A stretch of 64,000 bases of DNA from Asterella californica. Lineage: Eukaryota; Streptophyta; Marchantiopsida; Marchantiales; Aytoniaceae. The notes under the pieces were generated by a model that saw only the letters and a list, made by a program, of their open reading frames with translations, made no database searches and was not told the DNA's origin. The stretch is taken from contig JAYKYS010000005.1 in NCBI GenBank assembly GCA_036924285.1, positions 2,666,001-2,730,000 of the forward strand. The letters run 5' to 3'. This document shows, one piece after another, positions 1-11,971 of this stretch. The translations under genes were made by a program, and so were the position numbers. Positions within the stretch are counted from its first letter, which is position 1. Each line of letters begins with the position of its first letter.

Positions 1-1555
1 TTTCCTCGCCGCTCGCCCTTCCTCCACCAGCTCTCTCACCAAGAATCAAGTAGAGTTCACATCGGACAGTACAGGTCACCGTTTCTCCGCACCGTCCGAC
101 TTTCCAGATCGTACAGCGAAAGAGGCCTCAAATACCAAGAAAAACATTAACAGTATTAAAAATCCCTAAACCATTTAAAAATGAAAACTTGCTAGATCGT
201 ACTCCAGGAAAGCTTACCCGGACTGCGGAACGTGGTTAGCATTTGGTCTCCAACTGAGCTGGGCCGTTTGGAATAAAGAGGAATTGTATTTATTATGAAA
301 ATGGAAAGTGTAAAAAGTAAAATCAATAATCAAAGTCTAGAATCTAGATTGAATAAGTAATGGATTATAGGACAAAATCAATAAAGTTGATCAGTATATT
401 ATCCATACACAAGCACATCCACTGCAGCTAGGGGGCCTTCCCCATTACTGTATCCTTTTCAGCGCCGTCTGTATGTATTCTTTAAATCCTCTTTCCCGGC
501 GAAGAAGGACATCTGTCAAGTCTTTCAAGGTAACCGCTGCAAAAGTACACTAGTCATTGTGCAAGCGGTTGCCATCCTTCCGTCAACTTCAGTGTCTTTT
601 AGCAAAGCAGAAAAGCGACACAGTTTTCCAGCTTTCCCTCCTCAGTGAGAAGTCAAACCTGTTACTACCTCGAAGAATGGACAACAAAGAAGTTTAAACT
701 GAATTTCGAAGATCGTGGTAAAGGATGTGACTGATATCAACCACGTTAAATGTGCAGTCCTTCCAAAGAGAGACGCCCGCGTGCAGGTTTTACATTGAAA
801 GGTCTGCAAGTTGTTCAATCCTTTCGTATGGAGCTTTCGAAGTGTGCTTTGGACCACACGCTACTACTGCTGCCAGTTGTCTTCCAACCCAAGCCGCCTT
901 GACGGCGACACGTGTGCCGGGATACGACGCAGGATGAAAAAGAAAACAGGATGTGTCAAAGCTGATCCCATAAAACGGGAAACTGGAGTAGCCGTAATCT
1001 GAAAATGTATGAGACTGTTAGAGCATTTCCACCGGAGCATTGTAAACAGTCACGGTAACCAGTCGTCTTCTTGGCGTGATGGGTGAGAAAAGATGATAAA
1101 TGAAAGATTTTTATTTCCATTAGAGATTATGGAACTTACACCTTAAGAAGGTATGCATCTATATTATTCACCTCTTGCAAGTTAGGACTAGGGGAATATG
1201 CACAGTTGGTTTAATTTATTATTTAATTATTGTAAAATAAAAAGTAGATATTAAATTAATATTTTATTTTATTAATATAATGGTATGAACATTTTATGGT
1301 AATTATATTCTCGGAGGCGTGTCTGGGCGTCCTCCTCTTATGGGTTCAACGAGCATATACAACTCTCTTCCTCGTGTATAAAGATGTTGTCGAGAGCAGG
1401 TAAGGAAGACCGATATACTTCACGATAATAGAATGTCTAAATTAAATTCAATAAAACTAAAAGCTTCTTATCCTCTTCATGTCTTAGAAAGAAAGAATTA
1501 ATTCTAAACTAGTTCAATCAAAGTTAAATTATTCTTTTGTTGTACATCTCTTTCC
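1..1555. other. Unassigned spacer
   Basis: I recognise no gene here. The open frames are short, overlap one another on both strands, and show no family motif or splice pattern. The first 130 bases are richer in C and T than what follows and could be the edge of a feature lying outside the window. From about 1,090 the sequence becomes strongly AT-rich. Confidence 0.4.
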
Positions 1556-1639
1556 GTGTTCCCATGGCTAGAAAAGTCTTCTCCGGAGGCAGAATTTATA
1601 TTCCTATCGTTCATGCATGTCCTGTTCTGGCCCTTGCAC

Positions 1640-1925
1640 GAAAATATGCTTTGGATGTATATATTCACCTCCTCCATCTTCCATGGAGGAGGTAAATATA
1701 CAGATGTTAGGTGTTATATTAAACTGCGTGTATTCGAGTGTATTGATGAGTATGAATTCTCTGTCCTGAAGCGCGGTATTCCAGCCAAGACTTATGATTT
1801 ATCTCTTGCTCTCTCCGTATTTCTAGACATAAGTCAACAAATAACTTTTATAAAATATTTTAATTTTTTATATCTACTTAGTATATATTTTTATTTAATA
1901 TATATATATTTTTCTAATAAATAAT
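1640..1925 (+). repeat. Dispersed repeat with strong hairpin, copy 1
   Basis: An 18-nt arm at 1,660-1,677 and its complement at 1,683-1,700 form a foldback with one mismatch and a 5-nt loop; the core is CACCTCCTCCAT / ATGGAGGAGGT. The downstream 200 bases (an 'atgttaggt..tta' block, a 'cttatgatttatctc' block and an AT-rich tail) resemble those after a second hairpin near 43,080, in the same order and orientation. Two copies sharing flanks indicate a mobile or formerly mobile element, perhaps a MITE or a Helitron end. The overlapping 122-codon open frame looks like chance reading through the repeat. Confidence 0.55.
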
Positions 1926-3700
1926 ATATGAAGAGATACATTTTATGATGGTTGAAGAATTTAGAAACCAACCCCCAACGTCCCGTCTCGCCCACAGCTG
2001 CTGCCCTATCCACCACTTGTATTTTTTGCTGGCGTGTCGAATGAAAACAAAGTGATTGTTTATGTTGTCATTTATCCTTATCTTTCAGCTGATTATACTG
2101 AAAGATCTTATCATTATATTCATCCTTTGATGATTCTATTTTTCTTATGTGGAGTTGTCATTTTTAGACTACTATGATTATCTGTAATGTTTTGCAACTT
2201 TACTTAGTCATTTATGTTTTCTTGTATTTTTTGAACCGACATGTAAGACTTAAAGAACTAAAGGTATCAAAACAAAGTTAGAATTATTAACTATTTCTCT
2301 GTGTTATCGCATAGCTCTCTAAACAACTTTATAGAGATGTTATGCTAAGGGTTATATATATATGTGTTCTTGCTGTCCATCCAAACATGTCATATAAACC
2401 ACTATGTGGTTTACATGTGTATGTAGCATACATGTGCTAGTTAAGACACTGTAGGTTTTATGAACTCCTTAAACAAGTATTTCATACTTGTTCGATGTTA
2501 CTTTGTATCTTCAACTTGGATAACATGTCATCAAAACTTGGATAAACAAGTTTATCTGACCTATTTCATGGATATCTAACCCCCAAACATGTTAAATAAA
2601 CTTGGCTTTTGCAGGTTTTATAACTTGCAAAATCTGATTTCATAAACTTGTTGGTCACATACTTATGATGTTTTGCATATATGTTTAGTTATCATGTTTG
2701 CCACAGGTTTACAGTAACTGTCCAAACAAGTTATATTAAAAGTCACCGTTGTTTGACATAGGATTATGTGACCTCTTTTAACATGTCCTCTTTTGCCTAA
2801 ACAAGTTTCTGCTGGAAAGTTTTGCTCATTTGCATGAATTAGTATCTTTTCAAGACAAAATTGCATGTAGATATTATAGTTTCAGTTTCCAATCACAGTA
2901 TGTTTAATTTTTGGAATGTGCACAGAAATTCTCACAACCAAGTACTTCCAATAGGAGCTGAACCCTAGCTTGTCCGGGAAGCTGGAGCTAGGAAGGTTCA
3001 CTCCCCTCATAACTTCACAAAAGAGAAAGGGGCCCAAGTCTACGAAATAACAGAAAACCGGAAAAACTTGTTAAACTTGTTATACATGTTGGACCTTGAG
3101 GCTAGGTCCAACATGCACATAACAAAAACAACTAACTAAGCTTATAAGGAAATTACGGGGTTATGCGTTAGTAATTTATCTATAACCGATCTAACTTTTT
3201 CAAGCTTTTGTTTCCTTTTAATCCCTCCTTTTTTTTTTTAAGATATTTATTTTTAGTCTAACACTTCTACATAGAGTATAGTCGACCGAAAGTTATACCC
3301 AGTACAGAAGAAAAGTTTATTCTTGTTTTGTTGTTCATGAGCTAGAGTTTTCTCCATTCCTCGATAGGAGAGATGAAGACTCTTTCCATCAAACTAACGC
3401 ATGATGGATTCTCTCTCGCTCTCTTCTCAGCACACTATTGATACAACAAAATACATTAAGCGACATAAAATTATTTCCTTTTCTTTCTAGTTATCATAAT
3501 TTACATAATTAATATAATTAGATTCATGATTCCACTTCGATATCCAAAGAAGCAGGAACGAGTTGCCTATAGATATAGAATCGCTTCTCTTGGGGGGTCT
3601 TGCCAACAGCAGTCCAGTCCAACACGCAAGTAACAAAACCGAATTCCCCTTCCATATCCAAAGGAACAGCAAACGTACTACAAGCAGCAGTGAGAAGAAA
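1926..3700. other. AT-rich spacer with recurring AAACAAGTTT/AACTTG words
   Basis: No gene is supported. From about 2,340 to 3,110 short words such as 'aacttg', 'aacaagtt' and 'aacatgt' recur many times on both strands, giving a low-complexity, locally self-complementary region. It may be a decayed transposon, but I see no coding remnant or clear termini. Confidence 0.4.
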
Positions 3701-3759
3701 GAGAAGAAATGACCACATACAGTACAACAAACTGCAATACTCAACCAAACGAGGTGACC

Positions 3760-4560
3760 AGGCGAAGCATGGGTTTTGCAGCCGTCCATGCGTCCCGCTA
3801 ATATCTCCCGCCGATGCGTACCGTATCCGGCGGTCGGATGGAGCGTCATCTGACACGTAGCACACAGCTGGAGCACCGTGGGCACCTAGCAACAACTGGT
3901 TTCAGGGACCACTAGCTGCTACACCAATCAGATACGTTACATCGGATGTCGTGAACGGCTGATGGGTGTTAGACGTGAAGGGTAGTCACGGTCTCCGGTC
4001 ACCATCGCCGTGGTATCAACGCATGGGATGCGGGTGGACAGGGACTTTAGTAAATCGTGGAGGGCGACAGAGAGCCGAACGGGCGTGACTTGTGGTTATG
4101 GTAGGCTGTTCTGTTGTTGGCTCGCTGGAACAGTTGGGCGCCCATGGGGAGCGTATGTTATCACACCATCGAACGTAGTCTTTATTGACCCGGCCGCGAC
4201 CTTCCCTCCGCGGAAGAACAGTAACGCACCCGGTCCGGTCCCGTCCTCGTCCAGTTTGCCTTGGTCCCTCAACTACCTTCCCTTCGCTGCTACTACAAGA
4301 GACCTCGCGCGGCCCATTTCGAAAAGCGCAGCCGAGCATTTCTTCATTCTCAAGCGAGTCTTCTGTCTGTTGTCTTCAAAGCGTCTTTGTGGTACCGTTC
4401 ATCTATTTACTTTGATTGTGCTGTCGGGTTTCTTGGACCTAAGGATTTGGATCATCAATTCTTCACGGTGACGACGCAGTGCGAGTTTCCGTTGTTTCAT
4501 CGGTCGATTCGCTTGGTTTTGGAGGGTGTTTTGAACGGCACTTAGCCGGGCTGCCAGTGA
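3760..4560 (+). promoter_or_regulatory. AdoMetDC copy 1: upstream and 5'-leader region shared with copy 2
   Basis: This stretch aligns by eye with about 18,500-19,280 upstream of copy 2, including a block around 'tgacacgtagcacacagctgga' and a longer, more conserved block from about 4,240 to 4,560. The latter probably holds the transcription start and first leader exon. A plausible intron donor (gtaag) follows near 4,640 and the matching acceptor is the 'ttgcag' ending at 5,402. I could not identify a convincing TATA box. Exact exon limits need transcript data. Confidence 0.5.
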
Positions 4561-5411
4561 ATTGGAAGGGTCTTGACCCTAGGAAAGTTCTCGGGTTTTT
4601 AAAGGTGGTCACCACGACGATCACGACGGAAAAAGGATTTGTAAGCATCGCTTGTGATTTTCTTATGCAAATTTCTCCATTGATGTCGAAGATTGGATAG
4701 TGGTCGTTGGCAATTAGCGACGTAGAGTGGGGGGTTTGGGTCAGACGCTTCTTTCGTTGTTCCTGCGTCATGACTCCCTGTCGGAAGTCTAGTTCATCCT
4801 CTAAGGCCTTGTCTCTCATTGTGCAATTATTGCTAGAGCTTCTCACAGCAAGTCAGCACCAATTGTCTCACAATCTCCTGGGCTCCTGGACGTGTAGCTT
4901 TCGGTAATCCCAGTCTACGTGGTAGTTATGAATAGTAGTCAAGTTTTAGGGTTAAACTGTTCACTCCTGAGAGGCTTGTTTATTCTGGTAGTTGAGTGTC
5001 CGTGCGCACGCATTCTTAGTTTTATTCATATACCATACCGTCTCCTCTTTTTTCACCCGCCTCTACAAGGCGCCTTGTTCTGTTAATGGAGTCAATCAAC
5101 GACCAGTTTGTTTCGTTAGTCAATGATGCACGACTCCTCAAAGTATCCATCGGACTACATTCTTACATTCGTACATTCTTCTTAGATCTACCCCGAAGCC
5201 AAGAGTTAGATTCTCTCTGTTTGGTGAGCCGGGAAGGTTCGAGTTTACAGGGAGTTTGCCGGAGAAGCTGCCTGTTGGTGCGGATGCACTGTCATAGTCT
5301 GCTCTGAGTGTTAAATAGTCGATTAGAGTGTTTTTTTTATTTTCGTTGTCTCAGCTTGATTCCTCGGAATGTTCAACTAATGTGCCGATTCACCGGTTGC
5401 AGAAGGCCTTA

Positions 5412-5420
5412 ATGTTATAA
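5412..5420 (+). CDS. Tiny uORF (Met-Leu-stop) of AdoMetDC copy 1
   Basis: The sequence reads ATG TTA TAA, and the last A of the stop is also the first base of the small uORF's ATG. This one-base overlap of a tiny and a small uORF is a conserved feature of plant AdoMetDC leaders, where the tiny uORF helps set how often the small uORF is translated. It lies nine bases into the exon that follows the inferred acceptor and is identical in copy 2. Confidence 0.85.
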   Translation: ML

Positions 5421-5933
5421 TGGAAGCCAAAGGAGGTGAGGATAAGAATTCCAGTCTAAGTTCTTGGCAGTACGAGAGCCCCCTTGGATACGTTGTGGAG
5501 GACGTGCGCCCTCACGGTGGTGTTGAGAAGTTCAGAAGTGCTGCATACTCAAACGTAAGTTGCAATCATTCGGATCGTTATGACAGTGTTGTAGTTGTTC
5601 CTAAATCTTTTGTAGCGGAACAGTTTTTGACCTCCTAATAACTTTGTTGTTACGTGATATCCCTACCGCGATGGTAGCACGTTTCACTTGCAACGAGGGT
5701 GCGAGATAGTTGAGAGCTTTTTATTCGTCTGGCGCATCGGCTTGGTTGGAAGGCCATCGGTGCACGTCAGTCAAGGCTTTGGAGTTTGTAATTCTTTTGA
5801 TTCAGCATGATGTTAGCCTGTTTCTCACTTGTTTCTGCTTCATTGTTTATTCGTTTAATGATGTCGACAGGTTCCAAATAAAGGCTGACATTGCGTTTGT
5901 AATTTCCTGCAGTGCGTGAGGAAGCCATCCTGA
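5420..5933 (+). CDS. Small conserved uORF of AdoMetDC copy 1 (51 aa, split by an intron)
   Basis: Exon parts are 5,420-5,554 and 5,913-5,933; the intron is 5,555-5,912, with gtaagt donor and ctgcag acceptor. Splicing adds six residues (CVRKPS) and a TGA to the 45 encoded before the intron. The peptide carries the plant AdoMetDC uORF core: PLGY, EDVRP, GG and KFRSAAYSN. In this family the peptide stalls ribosomes when polyamines are high and so represses the downstream enzyme. Without splicing the frame would run on to 5,638 with an unrelated tail, so the conserved C-terminus itself supports the intron. The main ORF starts 184 genomic bases downstream. Confidence 0.92.
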
Positions 5934-6117
5934 TATATGTTTTGAGGAGTTTGAATAGGAGAGGTGCTGCTGCCGTGTGGAATAAGCTGGTCTGCTGCTC
6001 GCAGCTCCCTTGCAGATCGGCTTCATTTTTTCATACTGCCCCGCCAGTTCTCTCCATTCCTTAATCTCGTACTCTCTGCCATAAAGGAGTGATAGTGTCT
6101 TTTACTTCTAGGTCAAC

Positions 6118-7359
6118 ATGGGAGTGTGTGTTGCTCCTCAGTCCGAAAGCGGGATGGAGGTCAAATCCTGCCCAGGATTCGAAGGGTTTGAGAAGCGGTT
6201 GGAAGTAGAGTTCCATCCTGCCCCCGTATTTACTGATCCTGCTGGTAAGGGATTGAGAGCTCTTGCTCGGTCAGAGTTAGACGTGATGTTGGACGCTGCG
6301 AAGTGTACAATCGTCGCACAGCTCTGCAACGAGGATTTCGATTCGTACGTGCTGTCTGAATCGAGCCTCTTTGTCTACCCGTTAAAGATTGTTCTGAAAA
6401 CTTGTGGTACAACCCAGATACTGAAAGCAGTACCGTCTTTGCTGGAATTTGCTGGCGCACTGTCTCTGAAGCTTCGTCGCTGCAAGTACACGCGTGGAAC
6501 ATTCATGTTTCCCGCCGCCCAGCCATTTCCGCACGGGAGTTTTAGCGAGGAGGTGGGGTACTTGGAGCAGTACTTTGGCAATCTAGGATCAGGGGGTAAA
6601 GCTTACGTGATGGGAAACATGGCCAAGTTCCCGAATTGGCATGTTTATTCCGCTTCGGACGAAAGCGACTTGACGGATGAGCGCACTTACACCTTGGAGA
6701 TGTGCATGACCAAGCTAGATAAGCAAAAGGCAACGCAGTTCTTCAACGCAGATGGTACGAAGTCGGGTGCGGACATGACGGAGGCGGCGGGGATTAACAA
6801 GCTCCTTCCTGGCTCCAAGGTTTGCGATTTTTCATTTGAGCCCTGCGGTTACTCTATGAATTCAATCGAGGGCGCAGCACATTCAACTATTCATGTCACT
6901 CCAGAAGATGGATTCAGTTTTGCCAGTTTTGAGACCATGGGATACGGCGGTGGGGAGGTAGACCTGCAGGCACTGGTGGAGAACGTGACCTCTATTTTCA
7001 GACCTGCTTGCTTCTCGATGTGTCTCTACGCTACAGGCGGCACGGATTGTGGATCCCGTTCAGTGTCTTGGGAGAGGTCTATTCGGCCGTCTGGTTACAT
7101 TTGTGATGGTACTAGTCGACAGGAGCTGCCTTGTGGCAGTGTCGCAGTGTTTCATACATTTAAGGCATCTGGATTCGAAACTGTAGCCGCTGTCCAGCCT
7201 CTGGCGTTGTTCCAGGTCCCGGAGTACATGTCTTGCGAGGATTACTTGCCGAAAAGGATGTTGGTTAAGAAGGACTCGAAAATGTCGTTGTCAGGTGTGA
7301 CGAACTCCATGTGGAATGTGGATGGTCTCATGGGGGGGAGTTGGCTAAAGTGTTCTTGA
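6118..7359 (+). CDS. S-adenosylmethionine decarboxylase proenzyme, copy 1 (C-terminus disrupted)
   Basis: Decarboxylates S-adenosylmethionine to supply aminopropyl groups for spermidine and spermine. The proenzyme self-cleaves in the LSESS motif (residues 79-83), between Glu81 and Ser82, which becomes the pyruvoyl cofactor. KTCGTT (catalytic Cys96) and the plant PEST-like segment IHVTPEDGF are present. The start is the ATG just after a possible 'ttctag' acceptor. The first 380 or so residues closely match copy 2. Then a run of seven G near 7,330, one fewer than the aligned frame needs, shifts the frame into an early stop. The unshifted frame would still end early, at a TAG at 7,440-7,442. The enzyme core is complete, so activity is possible; equally this may be a young pseudogene, or the G-run may be a sequencing error. 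Confidence 0.9.
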   Translation: MGVCVAPQSESGMEVKSCPGFEGFEKRLEVEFHPAPVFTDPAGKGLRALARSELDVMLDAAKCTIVAQLCNEDFDSYVLSESSLFVYPLKIVLKTCGTTQILKAVPSLLEFAGALSLKLRRCKYTRGTFMFPAAQPFPHGSFSEEVGYLEQYFGNLGSGGKAYVMGNMAKFPNWHVYSASDESDLTDERTYTLEMCMTKLDKQKATQFFNADGTKSGADMTEAAGINKLLPGSKVCDFSFEPCGYSMNSIEGAAHSTIHVTPEDGFSFASFETMGYGGGEVDLQALVENVTSIFRPACFSMCLYATGGTDCGSRSVSWERSIRPSGYICDGTSRQELPCGSVAVFHTFKASGFETVAAVQPLALFQVPEYMSCEDYLPKRMLVKKDSKMSLSGVTNSMWNVDGLMGGSWLKCS

Positions 7360-7442
7360 ATTTTGACGCTTCCTTCATCGGAACAACTATGGAAGGATAC
7401 GATGCGTTCATAACAAGAACAGTAGTGGTGACTGGCATTTAG

Positions 7443-9100
7443 AGCGCCTTCTATGGACTCGGGTTCCGTTCTCATTTAGGATTCAGGCTGACCGCGCATG
7501 GAGAGGATTACGGAGGGTGTACTGCTTACTCCGGAAATATGTCCCTCCAGCATCTACTACGCGGGCTATTAGAAGTCGGTATTTTGATACCAGATGACTA
7601 TTATTTAGGGACGGTTAGCTTCTACAAATTCTATTGAAACCGGAACGTGGAAGTGCGAAGGTGTTCGAACGATCGGGTGACCTTTATCTGAACTATCGGA
7701 TTTCCATCTGAAACAGACCTTACTTAAAAAAAGTTTCGTAGTTCCTCTGCACTCGAGTCAGCTTCCATTTTCTGTTTTGGAACTTCGTATGTATTTTTTC
7801 TTTGTCTTAGACGTACTATTTCATGTTTCTGTGTAATTATGTAACTTGAATTCTCTCTGTATCGTAGTCCATCTGTACTCGATTGTGTTTCCCTCCTTAA
7901 GTTTCCTTTTGCGTCTTCTTTCCTATGGAATCTAGTATTTCTGTTCGAGGAGTTTTCTCTGCTTTTACATTTACCTACGTTAGTTTTTCTCTCACATCAT
8001 TCCGTGTTTTCATATGGTAAGCGTCTTCGTCGATTATTCGTCGATTATACAGTTTCATGTTTCCTTGATACTCGAACTCGACCGGATTGTTTAGCTATCT
8101 CTAGTGCGCGCAGGGGATATTTTGCGTTACAGATAAAGCTTTCACCGGTAGATAGTGCACTTTTGACCATCGATTTCAATAGGTGTAGGTTACGTGGTCG
8201 ACTGGGAGAAGGGGAGAAGGGAACATTTGCCCACACATGCAATGTCGATAGGTCAATCCGGGAAACTTGCTGGATAAACTTGCGGGAACTTAAGAAGTTC
8301 CCGTTTCAGATCTTGAAGCTCCGTGTTTCAAAACACCGCACATCGAGGCCAAAGGGCTACCGCACTGTAGAAGCTAGGTTTCTTTTCTTTGCTCTACCTT
8401 CCATTTCTGTTCGTAGCCGAGCTGTTCCAACAGGCAGTCAGATTCTATATAACCAGATGTTTTGGGAGAGAACAAAAACCCCGAGAACGAGAAACCCCAA
8501 AAACGAGAACAAAAACCCCGATTTGAACCGAGCAAAAACGAGAAAGAACCGCTATGAACCGTGGGAAAACGATAAGGAAACGCTTTACGAGCAAAAACGA
8601 GCAAAAACGAGCAGGAACCGATCTAGATCGAAATCAACAAGAAGAACGAGAAGCACGCAATCAGACTCAGACAGCACTGCTATCGATCCATCGAAGTAAC
8701 CCAGCCGAAATTAACGAGAAGCTACCGATCTGCGACCATCGTCTTTACATTCGCTTGTCCCGTTATATTTTTATCACTCGGTTGTTAGACACTGTCGCTC
8801 ACACGACTGCGCTCATCACAACTGCGAAGACTCAAAAACGTACATAACACACAGAAAACTCGATTTCACAGAAACGAAATTTTAACGATTCGAAAACACA
8901 GAGACCTTGAAAACACAGAAAACTCAACTTCTAGTTCTGGTGATATCCAAGAATAGCACTGCTAACGATCGATCGAGTGGTTCGATTGAAATTAACGAGA
9001 AAGAACCGAGGTAAGCAGCAGTTTGAAATGAAAGAAACTTTATAAACAGAAAAAATTTCAAATCATCGGGAGCTCAAGTTCGAGTTTCAAACTGCAGGCT
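7443..9100. other. Downstream of AdoMetDC copy 1; spacer with imperfect short repeats
   Basis: The first few hundred bases are probably 3' UTR. At about 8,465-8,640 there are many imperfect copies of A-rich words such as 'acgagaacaaaaaccccg' and 'gagcaaaaac', which make the overlapping 231-codon frame look low-complexity. A short inverted pair (gcagtttgaaa near 9,018 and tttcaaactgc near 9,085) is also seen. No gene recognised. Confidence 0.4.
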
Positions 9101-10219
9101 GCCATGACAACGATATTTACAAATTAAGTAACTTGCTACTCTCAAGGAATTGAACAAATTACACAATCTGAAGGGCATGAGAACTCTGAGTCGACCTCGT
9201 AAAGTAACACTCGATCAACATAGACTACTTCGTGAGTTGCAAATAAGTCTGACATCATACTCTTCACAAGCTTGCGCTGGGCTATGTGACCAGTGACTGC
9301 GAACCCGGCACATATCAGCATCGAAAGCTCGAAGATGGAACCCAAATCTATTTCTTCACTGACGAGATGTGCATCTTCTCACAACTGCAAGCACAATTCG
9401 TGCCACACCAAAAACATCACCTTCAGATCTTCAGGGTCAATTTCCATGGGTCAATTCAGCTCTGCACCAACAACCTCCCACTTCTCTCTTGTTATACCTT
9501 CACAACAGACAAAAAGTCATATGCACACCAATCGTGGTCAAAGCTCGATTGTGACCGTGTAGGTGTATCAGACTCCAAGGTCCACATTGGACGTCTTGTG
9601 ATGAATCCAAGTGAATATTAGTCTTTCGAAATAAACATTGAGAAGAAATGTGTGTAGAAACAACATCAGATAATCTATTTTGCTGTTTGAACGAGTTCAC
9701 ACTCATGTTATCTAGCTTTATCTCGCAAATGCTCAAAGTTTTTGTCTCGACCCAACAGCAAATAAAGTCCTGAAGCGATAGATCGATGCACTACTGTCTT
9801 CAACTGATGGACTGAACTGAGACATCTTTGCTAGGTTACTTACATACCTCGAAGGGAGAACCAAAATTCTTCGAAGACAAGCAGTCATGTTAGTTGCAAC
9901 CACTACAACCTCAAAATGCAAAATTTTTGACTTTTTCGAGTCATATTTGAAGTTGAAATAGTAAACATAACCCCTTGCAAAATCAGCGAAACCACTACAG
10001 CGAGATCTCCTCAAGTCTAATATCAAAACATGGTTGATTTTGCTATTTTGGTAACTAGTTTTGTCACTTAATCACTACTCTCTCGGTGATTGAAATTAGA
10101 TTACAAAAACTGTACTGAGAAGAGAGTGGGAGTGGAGGCGTGAAAGTCATTAAATGCACATCCTTTCAGATGTTTTAGCAAGACGTATTAATGACATAAC
10201 ATACCTCAAGGTCCTTGAA
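9101..10219. other. Probable interior of a decayed PIF/Harbinger element
   Basis: No coding feature is recognised. The stretch lies directly 3' of the minus-strand transposase remnant and may belong to the same transposon, but I could not find matching terminal inverted repeats or a 3-bp target duplication to fix its edge. Confidence 0.3.
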
Positions 10220-11206
10220 GCATCAAGGAGCTGAAGACGACTCCAAATACGTAGCTAACGCATCTCTAACTTCACTGCCACTCTCCCTGATCGAGTTATG
10301 AACATGATCGATGACCGTTGTCACGGAGGACGTGGTGGCAGCCGAATCTACGTCTACCACCACTCTATAGTGCACTAGAAAATTATGTAACACACAACAA
10401 CACTTCACTATTTCAGCTGCTCATTTCATGCTACTATGTGATCCCAACACTAAGAATTGTAAAGCTTTCTTTCTGCACACCGAAGGCTTGCTCAATACAT
10501 ACTCTATCTTTTATCTGACGTTCTATGAATATTCTATGTACATGTGGCGACTTCGAGTTCAATGAGAATGAGGGCATTAATCACCTTTCCATCGTGTGTA
10601 ACCGGAGATTCTTAACAAATACGGGTGAAGCTGAAATCAATTAGGTAGTGTAACTATGGGCTCTATTAAAACTTTGAGGTCTCGAATATGGGTCCACATG
10701 ACAGAGATTCTGAGAACTCGTGAGTCGTGGTTCGAGCCTGCCCGGCCGCAACTCACATCGAGAAAACGTCCTTTCTTGTTGCACACGCATTGCAACACTA
10801 AGCTGTGATATTGTTTTCTATTGTAATATTCTTCAAGAAGCTCTCTGGACGAGGCTCTGATTTTAATATGTGAACCCTCTATGGCACCTTGACAATTGAG
10901 GATACCAGCTTTCTTAAAAAAACCTTACGACACTCGTTGCATAGCTGATCCAGTAGGCCATTGGACAAACTGAGGACCAAAGACTCTATTCACAACAGTA
11001 ACAACATCTGCAAAAACTTCTTGAGAGGTGGTCTCCCTTATACCAAACCTCCCGCTCACCTGAAAATGAGTCATGTTTGAGGTCAGTCTTAGTAACGCTG
11101 CCCCAACTCGAACCTCGACGAGGACGACTTTTCGATAATGAGCATTTGCATTTGACACATGTGGTCCAAGTAAAGTGACAAGCTGGAGGAACAATGTCTT
11201 AGGCAT
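10220..11206 (-). pseudogene. PIF/Harbinger (HARBI1-like) DDE transposase, decayed
   Basis: Catalyses cut-and-paste transposition in this superfamily. In order on the minus strand: an N-terminal part with 'HYRKVVLVEVRVG' and 'FVQWPTG'; a GAIEGSHIKIR block where the family usually has Asp at the first catalytic position (Glu here); GRAGSNHDS with the second catalytic Asp; a shifted IEQAFGV with the catalytic Glu; and a C-terminal CCVLHNFLV block. The span of about 990 nt fits the usual length of about 330 residues. An in-frame TAA at 10,925-10,927, later stops and at least one frameshift show it is dead. The Myb/SANT-like remnant upstream is the usual partner protein. Confidence 0.8.
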
Positions 11207-11971
11207 TCGAAGAGTTCTAATCCATCAATCTTCTTTATAACTCTTCATGAGATAGTAGTCAAACCATATTAAAGATCTTGGCTTCACCCACCAGGTATTT
11301 GTTCAATCTACTGAAAATGCTCAACGACAAGTTGTTATGTCATGAAGACAACTCTTGTGAGCGAGTCATGCACGGCCATAATATCTAACGACGAATCTGA
11401 GATATCATCCTCTTCCTCTTCCTCTTCAGCTCTCACCCACTCTACCGCAATGTCTGTAACCAAGACAATCGCTGTAGCCCACTACCACCAAGATAGCATG
11501 AATATCTGCAGAAGAAGACAACATTCTCTTACTTCAGAACTCATGTACTTACCACTTCTAACGTACTGGATATTAACTAGCAAACAGTAAATGGATGTTC
11601 ACTTGGAATGCAGCCGACCGCTCATTGTGAAATAACGTGCAACAACTCGAGACTTCACATGGTAAGTGAAACGATGATAAGTGAAACTATGATTCGGCTC
11701 TTGGACTTGAAGCAAGACTAATTCAAGTGGAAAGCTCAAAGTTACAAACAATTGAGCAAAGAGTGAAGCTCACTAGCCTAAAAGGAATTAAAAAGCACAT
11801 CGGAAATGGGTGAACTTACACAACATCATACAAGCTAGGCAAGAAAGTTAGAAAACACTTCGCAGATGAACTACACAGACAACAACATTCGAAGGTTGAT
11901 ACTGAATTGGACTAGTGAAACATCGAGAGCAACACACCTCACACTGAGATAATTCGAATACATAATCTGTA
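11207..11971. other. Spacer between transposase and Myb-like remnants
   Basis: Contains a short CTT/CCT-rich microsatellite near 11,408-11,428 and no recognisable coding sequence. It probably belongs to the same PIF/Harbinger element. Confidence 0.3.

Noticed and set aside
1556..1924. 122-codon open frame near the first hairpin repeat
   Set aside because: It is explained by the AT-rich dispersed repeat; the translation ends in Phe/Leu/Tyr/Ile runs typical of AT-rich DNA.
8004..8699. 231-codon plus-strand open frame downstream of AdoMetDC copy 1
   Set aside because: Its C-terminal half comes from short A-rich repeats (gagcaaaaac-type) and reads as Arg/Lys/Asn/Ser low complexity; no start context, splice pattern or homology is visible.
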